Below are positions 1 to 9,520 of a stretch of 12,585 bases of DNA, one piece after another. Position 1 is the stretch's first letter; every line of letters begins with the position of its first letter. The DNA is from Podila epigama (lineage: Eukaryota; Mortierellomycota; Mortierellomycetes; Mortierellales; Mortierellaceae). The DNA is taken from the NCBI GenBank assembly GCA_015679605.1, contig JAAAVE010000875.1, positions 1-12,585 on the forward strand, written 5' to 3'. The notes under the pieces were generated by a model, which worked only from the letters and a program-made list of their open reading frames with translations, ran no database searches and was not told the DNA's origin. Made by a program: the position numbers and the translations under genes.

Positions 1-15
1 CTGTATTTCTGCTGA

Positions 16-27
16 TGTGACGTCACA
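16..27. promoter_or_regulatory. CRE-like palindrome
   Basis: A perfect 12-bp palindrome TGTGACGTCACA contains the bZIP (ATF/CREB-type) core TGACGTCA. It lies about 890 bp upstream of the first gene start, so it may belong to a gene beyond the left edge or be chance. Only the motif is seen; binding is inference. Confidence 0.25.
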
Positions 28-160
28 GGATAAGGCCTCAATCGCGCCACTTTCTATCTTGCATATCTTGCGTCTCCTTTCTCCCTTCATCATCATCAAC
101 ACACGCATCACAGGCCCTATCATCACGCCCAATCATCATTGCCGCCCTCTCATCATTACA

Positions 161-490
161 CCCTTTGCCACCGCTTCCACGCTCTTCTCATCAATGCACG
201 CCCTTCTCAATCGTCACATGCCGTTTGCCACCACCTCGACGCCCTGCTTGTCATGACATTGCCCTTGTGCACACGCCCCTGTTCTCTCTTTCGCCACCCT
301 TCTCTTCGCCCTTGTCGCACGCCCCCCCTGCTTTCTTATCATCACCTACCTTTTGCCACCGCTCCCACGCCTTTTTTCATCATCATCTGCTTTGCCTCCA
401 CTTCTCCATTCTTGCCGTCGCTCGCACTCCCTTTCATCACTCCGCGCACAATTCTCACACCCTTCCATCTACCGTTACCACCACTTCCAC
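161..490. repeat. Degenerate ~60-bp minisatellite, pyrimidine-rich on + strand
   Basis: A recurring word close to TTTGCCACCGCTTCCACGC appears at about 164, 224, 289, 352, 411 and 474, so the spacing is 59-66 bp. Between the words the filler is rich in CATCATC, TTCTC and CCCTT. The copies are strongly diverged (the word at 411 reads CTTGCCGTCGCTCGCAC and that at 474 GTTACCACCACTTCCACGC). The whole block is C/T-biased on the + strand. It also creates several long but low-complexity open frames, which I do not regard as genes. Confidence 0.6.
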
Positions 491-913
491 GCCCATTTCG
501 CCGATGCAACGACATTGACAAAGGCGAACTCTTACTTTTCACCCAGCACCAAATAATTCAATAGCCTCTCGCTCCCTCTCCGTAACCCACCTCATACGAA
601 GGTAATGTGTTAGAGTTGTCTTCACCCATGTAGAAACATCTCGTCATTAGCGGCCTCGTCTCTTTAGCTCCAGCAGATGCATCAGAGTAACTCTGCTCTC
701 TGCCGACCGGGAGGTGGCTGCGACGATGGTGGTCTTCAGTGTGGCTACATGACATACGCTGGATCGGGCGTCATGTACACACTCTGTTGATATTGCTGCT
801 CTTAAGCCTGGCAATGCCCATTATGGTATTATAGCAATCGTTAACTCCAGTATTCTGCTTCATTCTCTTGCTACTCTGTTCTCCCTATCTTATCACTTCT
901 AGCAGTGCATACC
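491..913. other. Upstream region of gene 1, no gene seen
   Basis: No supported coding or RNA gene is seen here. The last 70 bases before the ATG at 914 are pyrimidine-rich (CTTCATTCTCTTGCTACTC and similar), as is common for fungal promoters and 5' leaders. No clear TATA box was found. The transcription start of gene 1 cannot be placed. Confidence 0.5.
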
Positions 914-3180
914 ATGGCCACCAATCTTTATTTGGCATGGGCTACAGACAAGGAGCATGAGAAGGAACATGTCTCCTTCTCTAACTTTGTGAAGAAATTT
1001 GACATTACCGACAAGAAAAGTGCGAATGAAGCTTTCTTGTCGCTTATCAGCTCCCCGCGACTCCGCGAAACTCGCCGAAAGAGGCTTCAGGACGCATACA
1101 AAAAGTTCCGTGAACGACACGAGGATATTTTTTGGGAACGGCGTGCTTTAAAAGTTGCGGATCGAAGGCTTTTAATCAACTGCGCCACTATTGCCAAAGA
1201 GACAGCAGTAATTGCTCAGAAAGCGAGTATCAAGGAAACAAGCTCTGGGTTCAGAAGATACCAGTCGAACTCGAAGACGATTGAAGACTCCGACGATGGT
1301 GAGAGTTAAGTAGACGAAGGCTGCTGTGGAGGTGGGTCCCATATTATCATCATTAATCGTCATGTCCACTTTTCTCATCTTTAGAAGTGATCGACGACGA
1401 TGTAACCGATAGTGAGGGCGAAGCGGAAACGAATGCAAACTCTGCAGGTTTGGTCACTGGGGTGTTTTGTTGTCATGACTTAACTGCATCATGATGCTTT
1501 GTGTTATGGATCTCTGATTCTCACATCAACGCTATCTCCGATGGAAACGAATACATTTAGACAGACTTACTGTTGAAGAACAAGGCTCTTCTGAAGTTGA
1601 CGTGACAAAGGAAGATCTCATACGTGCAAAGTCGACACCTTTCTATGAACTTATTCATCACGTCTTCAAGAAGGTTTGTTTGCCTTCTCTATCTTCAGCA
1701 ATAACTCATGCATTGATTGTCCTGCCAAATTGCTAATGGTTTTCTGTCTATAGATGCGAGGTGAATCTTCGATGCTGCCTGATATACCACGGTCTTACGC
1801 CTCCAAGAACCACAGTGAATTAGCCAAGAGAGCCCGTGAGGAACTGGAAAAAGCCGATGATGTTAGCAGGGACACATTGTAGGTCAATGTTGTGTGTATT
1901 GGGGTTTGAATAGGTCCATTTTTCATTTCGTGTAAACACTTTTAACACAGTATATTTACTTAGGGTTCTTTTATCCGGTATTATCAACACGCTCTCACCT
2001 GGATCATGTGCTTTTACACTTTCACCCGAAGTCAAGTCCCAATCTTTGGTACCATCGCTTTCACAGAAGCTTCCAGTCATTGAAAATCTGATGTCCGAAC
2101 TTCTATCAGCGTTGTGTCCCGGTCTAGATGAAGATCCATATGCAGAATCAACTCTCATAGGGTTGCAACTCAAGGTTATGGAATTGCTTCAACAATCTCT
2201 CGGGAAAGGGGCTACAGGAAGAACCAAAGATCAGAAAGCTGTTCATGTAGTACTCATGATCATGAACCACATCTGCTCATTAATGGCAACTGAGCAGCTC
2301 GCTCCCCCACTTTCAGAGCATGCTTTTGTCTCAGCTTGGGCTTATATTTTCAATGTACTCTTTCATAGTAGCAAGGTCCGCGCCATGCCGTAAGTTCCAA
2401 TCAATAATTTGGACTAGATGCCACATACGTGGACGATACTAACTTCGCTGTTTACGATTTAAACATCACAGAGGAGAATTGACGTCTACAGCCACAAGAA
2501 GGACCCGCTTGATGGTGGAAGAAGAGTTTGGCGCGACGAATCGATATATTTGTGGAAGGAAGGTTGATATGAGCATCCGGGTCTATGCGGACCACACCTG
2601 GGAAAATGAGATATGTGTCTGCGAGTTGAAGTCAGCAAATGCTTCGAAAGTTGTATGTGAACAGCAACAGAGAAAGTCTGTTCGTCTTAATGGTGCCATT
2701 CTTTTGGAATTGGAGGAAAGAGGATTGGACATCTGCAACAGCTATCCTATTATAGCAGAAGGTCGGGGCTTAGTCATGGACTTCTATACTTTGCGCCGCT
2801 ATGATGATATCCTAGGATCAGGACGTTCTACGCTTTCTGATGTTTGGTTGCCATCCCACGAAAGTCAGCTAAAACAGTTCTTGAAGTCCGACTCTCTCCA
2901 TGTATTGTTGGCATTTGCAGTAAGTGTTTTGAGTCGATTGATGACAACGTCATCTTGAGTCCTTGCTAATGTTTAAAGATATGCCTGACCATAGGAACAC
3001 ACAAGAAAATTCTCCCTTGATGTAGTCGACATTCTCTCCTCGAGTCAGACGAAACCTCTTCCTATGACTCCACCTCATAAACATCAGAAACTGCGGCCAT
3101 ACATTCTTTTTACACCATCGAAGTCCAAGAAGAGACAAAGGCAGTCAGAGACTGATGAGGGTAATGGTGAACATCTATAA
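914..3180 (+). CDS. Hypothetical protein with PD-(D/E)XK-like domain (7 exons)
   Basis: The model is 914-1298, 1385-1447, 1561-1673, 1754-1878, 1964-2389, 2472-2919 and 2995-3180, giving 581 codons plus TAA. Every junction is GT-AG and all phases agree. The start ATG sits in a strong context (ACCATGG). Residues 1-128 are charged, with basic helical stretches such as RRKRLQDAYKKFRERHE. An acidic linker follows (about 122-165, including VIDDDVTDSEGEAE). The C-terminal half carries a pattern that resembles the PD-(D/E)XK nuclease fold: acidic residues E387-E389, then KVDM with D403, then the E422-L-K424 strand, then a helix with Q435-Q437, R442 and N444. Residues 561-570 (PSKSKKRQRQ) look like a nuclear localisation signal. 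I recall similar proteins with an E-x-K core in Mucoromycota genomes, without known function. The nuclease fold is inferred from the motif; activity is not shown. Exon 7 is fixed by the acceptor at 2994, since the earlier AG at 2978 gives an early stop. Confidence 0.8.
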
Positions 3181-3194
3181 GCGATATTGATCAG

Positions 3195-3200
3195 AATAAA
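3195..3200 (+). terminator. Poly(A) signal of gene 1
   Basis: A canonical AATAAA lies 14 bases after the gene 1 stop codon and is followed by a T-rich stretch at 3223-3244. This fits a cleavage and polyadenylation region. Confidence 0.5.
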
Positions 3201-3434
3201 CTCCTGTCAAACACGGTGTTCATTTTTTGTTTCATTTTTTTATTGCTCAGATCTAAGGCTAACTTCCTTGTGACGTGAGATTCTTGGGGGTATACCGCGT
3301 GTAGCTCCGCATGATCCAGAGAATGATTCGTTTTGGCGAGGGCGAAAATATGCATATAGATACCCTTAAGAACCTTCTTTTTTATTTTACGACCATCTGT
3401 GCCATTAAGCAACATTGAATCTGCTTCCTTACAG

Positions 3435-3476
3435 GTGCCTTTGAAATTTTCTTCAGTTCCCTTGAAATTCTCTTTG
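3435..3476. repeat. Two-copy 21-bp tandem repeat
   Basis: Two adjacent 21-base units share the core CTTTGAAATTYTCTT (units 3435-3455 and 3456-3476, about 16 of 21 bases identical). On the minus strand they give a short repeat ENFKGT in a 96-codon open frame, which I do not accept as a gene. Confidence 0.5.
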
Positions 3477-3541
3477 AGCAACCATGATTACACTGGGAGC
3501 ATCTACTTTTACGTCTTCTGTATTAATACTCTGTTGTCAAG

Positions 3542-3602
3542 ACAAGGGCGGGCGAAGCAAAAACCATTTTGCGATGTACCACAAGGGAGGGCGAAGCAAA
3601 AA
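3542..3602. repeat. Direct repeat of 22 bp spaced by 17 bp
   Basis: Units 3542-3563 and 3581-3602 are identical except for one base (ACAAGGGCGGGCGAAGC against ACAAGGGAGGGCGAAGC, each followed by AAAAA). The second copy runs into AATAATATTTTTTT. They lie in the gene 2 promoter region, and could be paired factor sites or a small repeat remnant. Confidence 0.6.
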
Positions 3603-3666
3603 ATAATATTTTTTTAGATGCCACTTCTTTGTCGAGCTCGACATCATCCCCCCTCACCCTTTTACC

Positions 3667-3674
3667 CTATATAT
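3667..3674 (+). promoter_or_regulatory. TATA-like element of gene 2
   Basis: CTATATAT follows a C/T-rich stretch (CCCCCCTCACCC) and lies about 190 bp before the gene 2 ATG. The leader after it has no ATG. The position suits a core promoter, but the assignment is inference. Confidence 0.35.
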
Positions 3675-3858
3675 TGCTTCTGACTTCGTCCTCATATTTC
3701 GCTGTTATTAACAAGACCTGTTATTATCCTCCAACACATTTCATACTTCACTCCAACTTCTTGTTTCGAAATAGTTGTCGACTCTACCTTTAATTTCCAA
3801 CTTTCATCCAAAGAGAACCGTATCGATCGTATTACACTCTTTCAAGTCTGAAAAGCAC

Positions 3859-6800
3859 ATGAGTAAGGACATCATGTCTCATCGAAGTCCACAGGAGGGT
3901 AAGTTGGACAACGCACTGTACAAACCTGGACTCTATACGGACTTGAGACGTGCGAGCTTACTCTATCTACCACTTTTCAGGATCCGTGTTTCCCTCACAT
4001 AGAAGACCACATGAGGTAGTGCTCGACATACAGGATTCAGAACAGCACAATGTAAACCACAGTGATGCGCCGCTTTCCGCGAAATTCCCACAAGAATCAA
4101 ATACGAAGCACATGCACGAAATTGAAGAGACACAGGAACAAGAGTCAGTCGACCAAACCGAATTACATGTTTCTGGTTCAGAGAGTCCTGCTCACTTCAG
4201 AGAATCGGAATTCGAAGCTCCACAGCCCTTGGATCCTGGACGTAAGTGAGATTCGCTCTTGCTGTCATTTGTATCTTGCAAAATTTGTTCACATCATTAA
4301 TACTTAACTCGTGTTGATCTCTATTTTAGGGAGGCGATGGTACCTCAAAGAATTGGCTAAATCCACTTACGGCGGAACAGAGGAGTACGGGCAGTCTATC
4401 GTCACAATTTCTGAACCAACACAGAGCTATAAAATTCACTTGCATTGACAGTCTAATCTGCGAATCGTTCTTCTCAATAACTCTAGTTCAATCCTTCCTC
4501 CGATATATGTTACCAAGAGCACCAAAGTACGCTCAGTATGAATAGACAAAACATGATGGCTTGCATTCCATTTTTAATTAACAGCTCCTCTTTCTCTCCG
4601 TAGGTCACGCTTCCCTCGGTAGAATTGGGATTCTACACAATCATATTCTGCTTTTCAGTTAAGGACTCGGATCTCGAACTCTTGAAACCACTCTATGTCA
4701 GCTGGGATATCAATTATAAGGTAAGCCTCAAGACGTGGTGCTTCATACTAAATGAATAGAGAAGCTAAATATCTGTATTCTTGTTCTTTTTAGCGCGTGA
4801 GAGTAGCTGTTACAAAAGAAGATTTTGCCAAAGCAGGTGAGTCAGGAATATTGCAGTCATGGCCGTCCAGTGAGTATTTATCTAATCCAAATTACATGGC
4901 ACCAGATTTATTCTATTCGATTATCAGAGGAAAGGGACCTAACAGCGGCGAAATTCATGATGCACAGCGCTCGAGGAGAACGGTTCTTGTGGCTCAAAGG
5001 CTCTCTCGCGACTGTATGGGACCTGGAATCTGGAAGTATGGTGTCATACATCTTATTCCAAACAAGAGCCCGGCCAATGGAAGTGTTATGGTCAGACGAA
5101 ACAAGGATCGTGGTCAAGGAGAACAGCAATATCACTGCGTTTTCGACTGAATCGGGGCTCTGCTTGGGAACAGTGTCTCAGGTTGAGTCTCCTTGTTCCA
5201 CCGACGAGCATGCGGACGGGAATGCACGATACCTGCTGAGGATACACCATGCTAAAATTGACAGCGAACTGGAGCCCTACATAATTTCAAATGTCGACTA
5301 CCTTCCGCCAATATTTGCAGAGTTGGACTCATTATTTGGCAAGAGTTGGAGGACATCTCAAGGACATACTCCACACCAGACACCCCATGCATCCACCATC
5401 GTCACTTCAAGGCACGGTTCGAAGTTGGATGTGCAATTTATGGAGGACATCATTTTGAAGTCGGATGGATCAAAACAGTCGATCTGTGGTCCTGCATGCC
5501 GACAGGAGCAACGGGACACAAAGGGATTGACTGGGCGAGTCAATGTGGAGGCGGTATACTTCAAGTTGGTAGTAGCTAGCAGATTTACAGGTTGGGATTT
5601 GAGTGTCACTGTCGACATGATATCTACGGATGGTCAAGCAAGGAATCTGTTGTCCCTGGTGTTGGAAGTTTATGACCGAGTGTTCTTTCTTCAAAAGCAA
5701 TCGCAATTGGTGGTTCACTCAAATCGACGCATTTCCATCTGGAGTTTACCTGAGCATCCAGACGATCAGTGTGAATTGCTTCTTGAGTGGGCGGCCTTTC
5801 CTGGGTACTCTGATGACGTGGATGTACAGCATGAGAATCGCATATCTCTGTCGACTTGCATGCACGAGAGGCACCTTACTCTGAAAATCAATGACGAACG
5901 GATACCTATTACTGTGTCGAGAGTATTTTGCAAGGAACGTGTGGATTACTTTCTTGCTGGTCTTCACACTGCTGGTTTGAATCTACTCCTTTACCCTGGT
6001 GAACGTCCAACCGTCGAGTGGTCCAACTCGCCCATTATCCGATATATATGGCGTCATATTAACAGCTACCCGAATCCAGGCGACGACTCGGAGTCAGTGA
6101 TGTCCTCGCTATGCAAGATGGCCTATGACCACGTCCGCTACAAGAACTACAAGTACTATCTGGATTTTATGAGAACCGTTCTCTACTCACCTGGAGCGCA
6201 TTGGGTCCCTCGAATAAGATATACCAATGGAGCTAATCCACTGGGGATTGTGCTGGCCATTGCTAGGACACAGCCTGAAGCAATGGAGCTAGCTGAGATA
6301 ATCATCAGCTGGTGTTTTGCTCAATCCAAGATCGAAAATCGACCAAGACTTGAATATCTTCTTTTCACTCTCGAATGTATGCCAGAGTTGGTATCCTCAC
6401 ATCCTGAAATGGCCCTGAAACTCAGTCGCTGGTTCGCCTACTTTCATGTACCGGACAGACAGTTCGTTATCGATCACCACGCTATCATCCATCCTCCTGC
6501 CCTGCGAATGTTTCGGAGCTCCTACAGGTGCAGACTCTACGAATGCAAGAGTCCGATCCTACAGTTTCGATACGGTTCTGGCAAGCCAGACAAGCGAAAT
6601 GAGTACTTCACAGAGGATGTTTTTGTCGCTCCAATCAGCCTTCTCTGGACGGTTGTGATGCCAGCAGGGGAGCGCGACTCGGATTTCATCATGATTAACG
6701 CCCTATCTAAGGTAACATGGTTGAAAACACTATGTTATCTTGCCCTTTTCCATTGCAACCCTGCACACCATGTTTTTGTCCGCCCCCGATGTTATGGCTT

Positions 6801-9011
6801 GGATATCCTCGACAATCCTGCAATAGAAGCTTTGATCGAGTACAAGTGGTAAGAACTTCGTAAATGAAAGTAAAATATCTCTGAAGAGAGTACTCAATAT
6901 CGTAATTCAATTTGTACTTTTAGGGACACCATTGGCTTTGCACTTTGGCTTACTCGATTCTCAACTCAATGTTGCTATTACGTTTTGATAATTGTTGCAG
7001 CATTCGTGCAAGTCTATTCTCGCAATCCGGACTCGTTGTACGGTGTGTTTATCACAATCATTACACTCTCGACCTGGTTCCTGTGGCTTGAATTTCTCCA
7101 AATACGACAGAGCTATGTGGAAATGAACGACGAAGTTTGGGTCACCATCCGTGAAAAGGATTCTATGTCAGGTGACGACGAATATTGGAAGCAAGAGCAG
7201 GATATATTCAATCACAGCCAAACTAAGTGGTCTCGCTACTTCAGGTATGTTTGGAATGACTGATCCAGTTGCTGGCCTGCTGCTGTAAGAAAACATGTTG
7301 CTGATTATTTTTTACAGATCGCCTTACAACTATCTCGACCTGCTGGCATTCTTCATTCCAATGGCTTCCAGTGTAAATCAACTAGCCAATATTCTTCAAG
7401 AGAATTCAAGCGGAACAACGTGGGATCTGAGCTTTTCTGTCGTCGTAATTTTCCTGCACATGGTAAGGCCGGACAACGTGTCCATCTTCATACTTTGCTC
7501 AGCTGCATTGAGTTGAGCGTATTACCCTCATGTGCACACCACACTGATGTTTTATAGCTATCTGAGTTGCGAGTCAAGCAGCAGGTGTGTAAATATGTAA
7601 CGATCATCATTAGGATCATTGTCGAGATCAAGGTGTTCTTTATCATTTTTGCACTTGGTATTCTATTCTTTTCGCTCGCGATCCAACATATATTGCGGGG
7701 CTGTGCCAGCAAGGGATGCGCAAACTCGCCAACATCATTCCCAGAAAACTTTTTCGGGGCTATCACAGCAGTGTACTTCATTATGGTAATTGAGACTGAG
7801 CGATTTCGCTGAATCGAATGTCAGTGGATGTGTTCTAATCTCTAGTCCTTATGCTAATTCTTAGGGTGGAAGATATGACCCAATTACTACGGAACTTGGG
7901 CAAGAAGCTGCCTGGCAACTGCACGTCATGATCATGATCTATTTCCTTTTCACCGTGGTGGTGATGCTGAATGTGCTTATTGGTAGGAAATATGTCAGGT
8001 CGCGGGCGTGAGAACACGCCAGAAGATCTATAACCTTACTGCCAGCAAAACTTAATTCTTAACAACATGGAATGCTTTCTATCATAGCTTTGATCAATCT
8101 TGGATTTAACAAAGCCGATGAAACATGGCGTGTTGTCTGGCTTGAAAATCGTCTCCGCTATGCCGAAAGTGCAGAGAACATGTCGTACAGCATTCCTGGT
8201 AAGCTATCCTGAACACAGACCTTTCACGTAGCTTGCTCATTGAAGTAATAGACAGTCGTTAAATGTAACCTCTTTGTCACATTTCTCACTATAGGTTTCC
8301 GCCAGACTCACATCTGGTTTCCTAAGGAGATATACTATACTGCCACCAAGACCCGGGTCAAAGCGTATTGGGAAAGGATAAAAGATGAAGACAAACAACT
8401 TGGAAGAGCTATGGCAGTGACGTCGACCCCACCTGAAGATGGATGCCGATCAAAAAATATCTGGCAATTATCAAAGAAGGATACCTTTTCTCAAGAACTT
8501 TCGAATGAAGGAATGGAGTTCCTTCGTTTTGAACGTGAAGGTAATGTCTTTTACAGAACTGATGGCACCATCCATGTATTGATAATCCAGATGGTACACC
8601 CTGCTTATAATACGATTATAACTCTTGTCAAACCAAACTCCTTGAAAAGAATCGAAGAACTTGTTTAGGGACCTGCTCAAGGGTTCTAGCGATGACAGCA
8701 TGGACAAGAGCAAAATTGAGCCCATACATCAGGCAAACCGCACTGTGCAAAAACAAGATAACGCAAATGGCATGCTGAGCCACTATTCGGAGATCAGTCC
8801 TCCACCGGATGAAAAATTAGATGGCACCTTGGCTACTCTGGATGGAGCAGGGGAAGGAGACGGTGTGCAAGAGAGAAATGATCGGACAAAAGAGATGCCA
8901 TTCCAGCAAGAACGAAGGAATATCCAACTCAAATTCGATCAGATTTTGGAGCAACAAAAACAAATGCAGCAGATGCTAGAGTTACTGCTCAAAAAAGTGA
9001 AGATTGATTAG
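3859..9011 (+). CDS. TRP-like ion channel with long N-terminal WD-like region; one in-frame TGA
   Basis: The model has exons 3859-3898, 3981-4241, 4330-4526, 4604-4720, 4794-4836, 4928-6848, 6924-7244, 7318-7462, 7558-7785, 7865-7982, 8088-8198, 8295-8540 and 8650-9011. It gives 1369 codons, all junctions are GT-AG and all phases agree. Codon 140 is TGA (4446-4448). Residues 1-100 are polar and probably disordered. Residues about 236-600 contain WD-like strands (VWDLESG at 249-255). The C-terminal part is a channel: S1 about 876-891, S2 899-916, S3 968-985, S4 1000-1015, S5 1041-1061, a pore helix 1076-1091 (SFPENFFGAITAVYFIM), the filter GGRYD 1092-1096, and S6 1112-1133 (VVMLNVLIALIN). The S6 motif resembles the LLNMLIALM of TRPV channels. 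The last 34 residues form a Gln/Leu-rich coiled coil. The likely role is a cation channel in the plasma or an internal membrane; ion and gate are unknown. The exon 5/6 junction (acceptor 4927) and the last intron (acceptor 8649) were chosen because only they keep frame. Confidence 0.8.
4446..4448 (+). other. In-frame TGA in gene 2 exon 3
   Basis: The codon reads CAT TGA CAG within exon 3. The frame before it (YKIHLH) and after it (QSNLRIVLLNNSS through to the donor at 4527) continues the same coding sequence, so TGG (Trp) changed to TGA is the simplest reading. The next in-frame ATG is in exon 6, so translation after this stop would lose the N-terminal region. It may be a real nonsense allele, a sequencing error, or a read-through site (UGA followed by C is a leaky context). 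Confidence 0.75.
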
Positions 9012-9102
9012 TAATAGCGTTTACAGTAATACATGATTAAAACAATGGAGAGTCTGTTGCATATGTGAATGTCACCACTCATCAATATCAAAGGATAAAG
9101 GA

Positions 9103-9240
9103 GTGCAAAAAAATATTTATTGATATTGAGGGCAAAGGTGAGGGCTGCGAGTGCTGTGCAAAAAAAATTGTCGATGTTGAGGGTGAAGGTTACTAGTAGG
9201 GGTGTGATCACTCGCATGTTGAGGGGAAAGGCGAGGGTAG
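9103..9240. repeat. Degenerate ~45-50-bp repeat downstream of gene 2
   Basis: Three diverged copies of a word near GATRTTGAGGGCAAAGGTGAGGG occur at 9119-9144, 9170-9194 and 9213-9237, so the spacing is 51 and 43 bp. The first two are each preceded by GTGCAAAAAAA (9103 and 9156). The block begins about 90 bp after the gene 2 stop and may lie in its 3' UTR. Confidence 0.55.
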
Positions 9241-9249
9241 GGTTTCTTA

Positions 9250-9452
9250 TCGGATTGGCGGATCGGATTTGATTATAATCCGAATCCGATCCGCATCCGA
9301 CACAAGGTTCAATCGGATTACTTGCGGATCGGATTGGTGGCAAAAATTGGTCGGATTGGTGGCCAATTCGCACCTTGGCGGATCGGATTGAAGGACGATC
9401 CGAATCCGATAAAACCGTGCGGATCGGATCGGATTGCGGATTGCGGATGCCG
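9250..9452. repeat. Cluster of CGGAT/ATCCG words
   Basis: Within 200 bp the words CGGAT and its complement ATCCG occur many times, often as GCGGATCGGATTGG or ATCCGAATCCGAT, without a strict period. Both orientations are present (ATCCGAATCCGAT near 9280 and 9400 among GGATCGGATT copies), so the strand could fold into several hairpins. The cluster ends about 16 bp before the LINE insertion site. Confidence 0.65.
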
Positions 9453-9468
9453 ATAAGAATTCCTAGGC

Positions 9469-9494
9469 CTATGAATGCTTGGCGGCCACAAGCC
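9469..9494. repeat. Target-site duplication, 3' side of LINE
   Basis: The 26 bases match 10673-10698 at 24 positions. They also match the complement of LSU rRNA (domain V, GGCTTGTGGCAGCCAAGC region), with two changes relative to the other copy. Confidence 0.75.
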
Positions 9495-9506
9495 TTTTTT
9501 TTTTTT
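9495..9506 (-). other. LINE poly(A) tail
   Basis: Twelve T on the + strand, which are twelve A on the minus strand, directly abut the duplicated target site. This fixes the orientation and the 3' end of the element. Confidence 0.75.
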
Positions 9507-9520
9507 ATCGTAATTTCTTT

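Larger units (their letters stand above)
3201..3858. other. Intergenic region between genes 1 and 2
   Basis: About 660 bases hold the 3' end of gene 1 and the promoter and 5' leader of gene 2. No convincing gene is seen. Two small repeats and a TATA-like element are listed separately. From the TATA-like element to 3858 there is no ATG on the + strand, which supports 3859 as the first start codon of gene 2. Confidence 0.5.

Noticed and set aside
139-564. Long + strand open frames in the first 560 bases
   Set aside because: They are Ser/Pro/His/Thr low-complexity products of the pyrimidine repeat, overlap in several frames, and show no domain or splice structure.
3191-3481. 96-codon minus-strand open frame
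   Set aside because: It overlaps the poly(A) region of gene 1 and a short tandem repeat, with no domain or signal. It may be repeat debris.
4401-4451. A 51-base intron removing the TGA in frame
   Set aside because: The donor GTCACA is poor, the length is below that of the other introns, and it would delete a coding strand that reads well on both sides.
4837-5150. Frameshift in gene 2 near 4970
   Set aside because: The apparent shift disappears when the intron 4837-4927 uses the acceptor TTATCAG. The earlier AG at 4905 would leave the wrong frame.
8541-8668. Last intron of gene 2 ending at TTTAG (8668)
   Set aside because: The acceptor looks better by sequence but puts exon 13 out of frame; the AG at 8649 keeps the frame into the coiled coil.
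9250-9452. CRISPR-like array
   Set aside because: The words are 5-14 bases with irregular spacing and both orientations, and the genome is eukaryotic.
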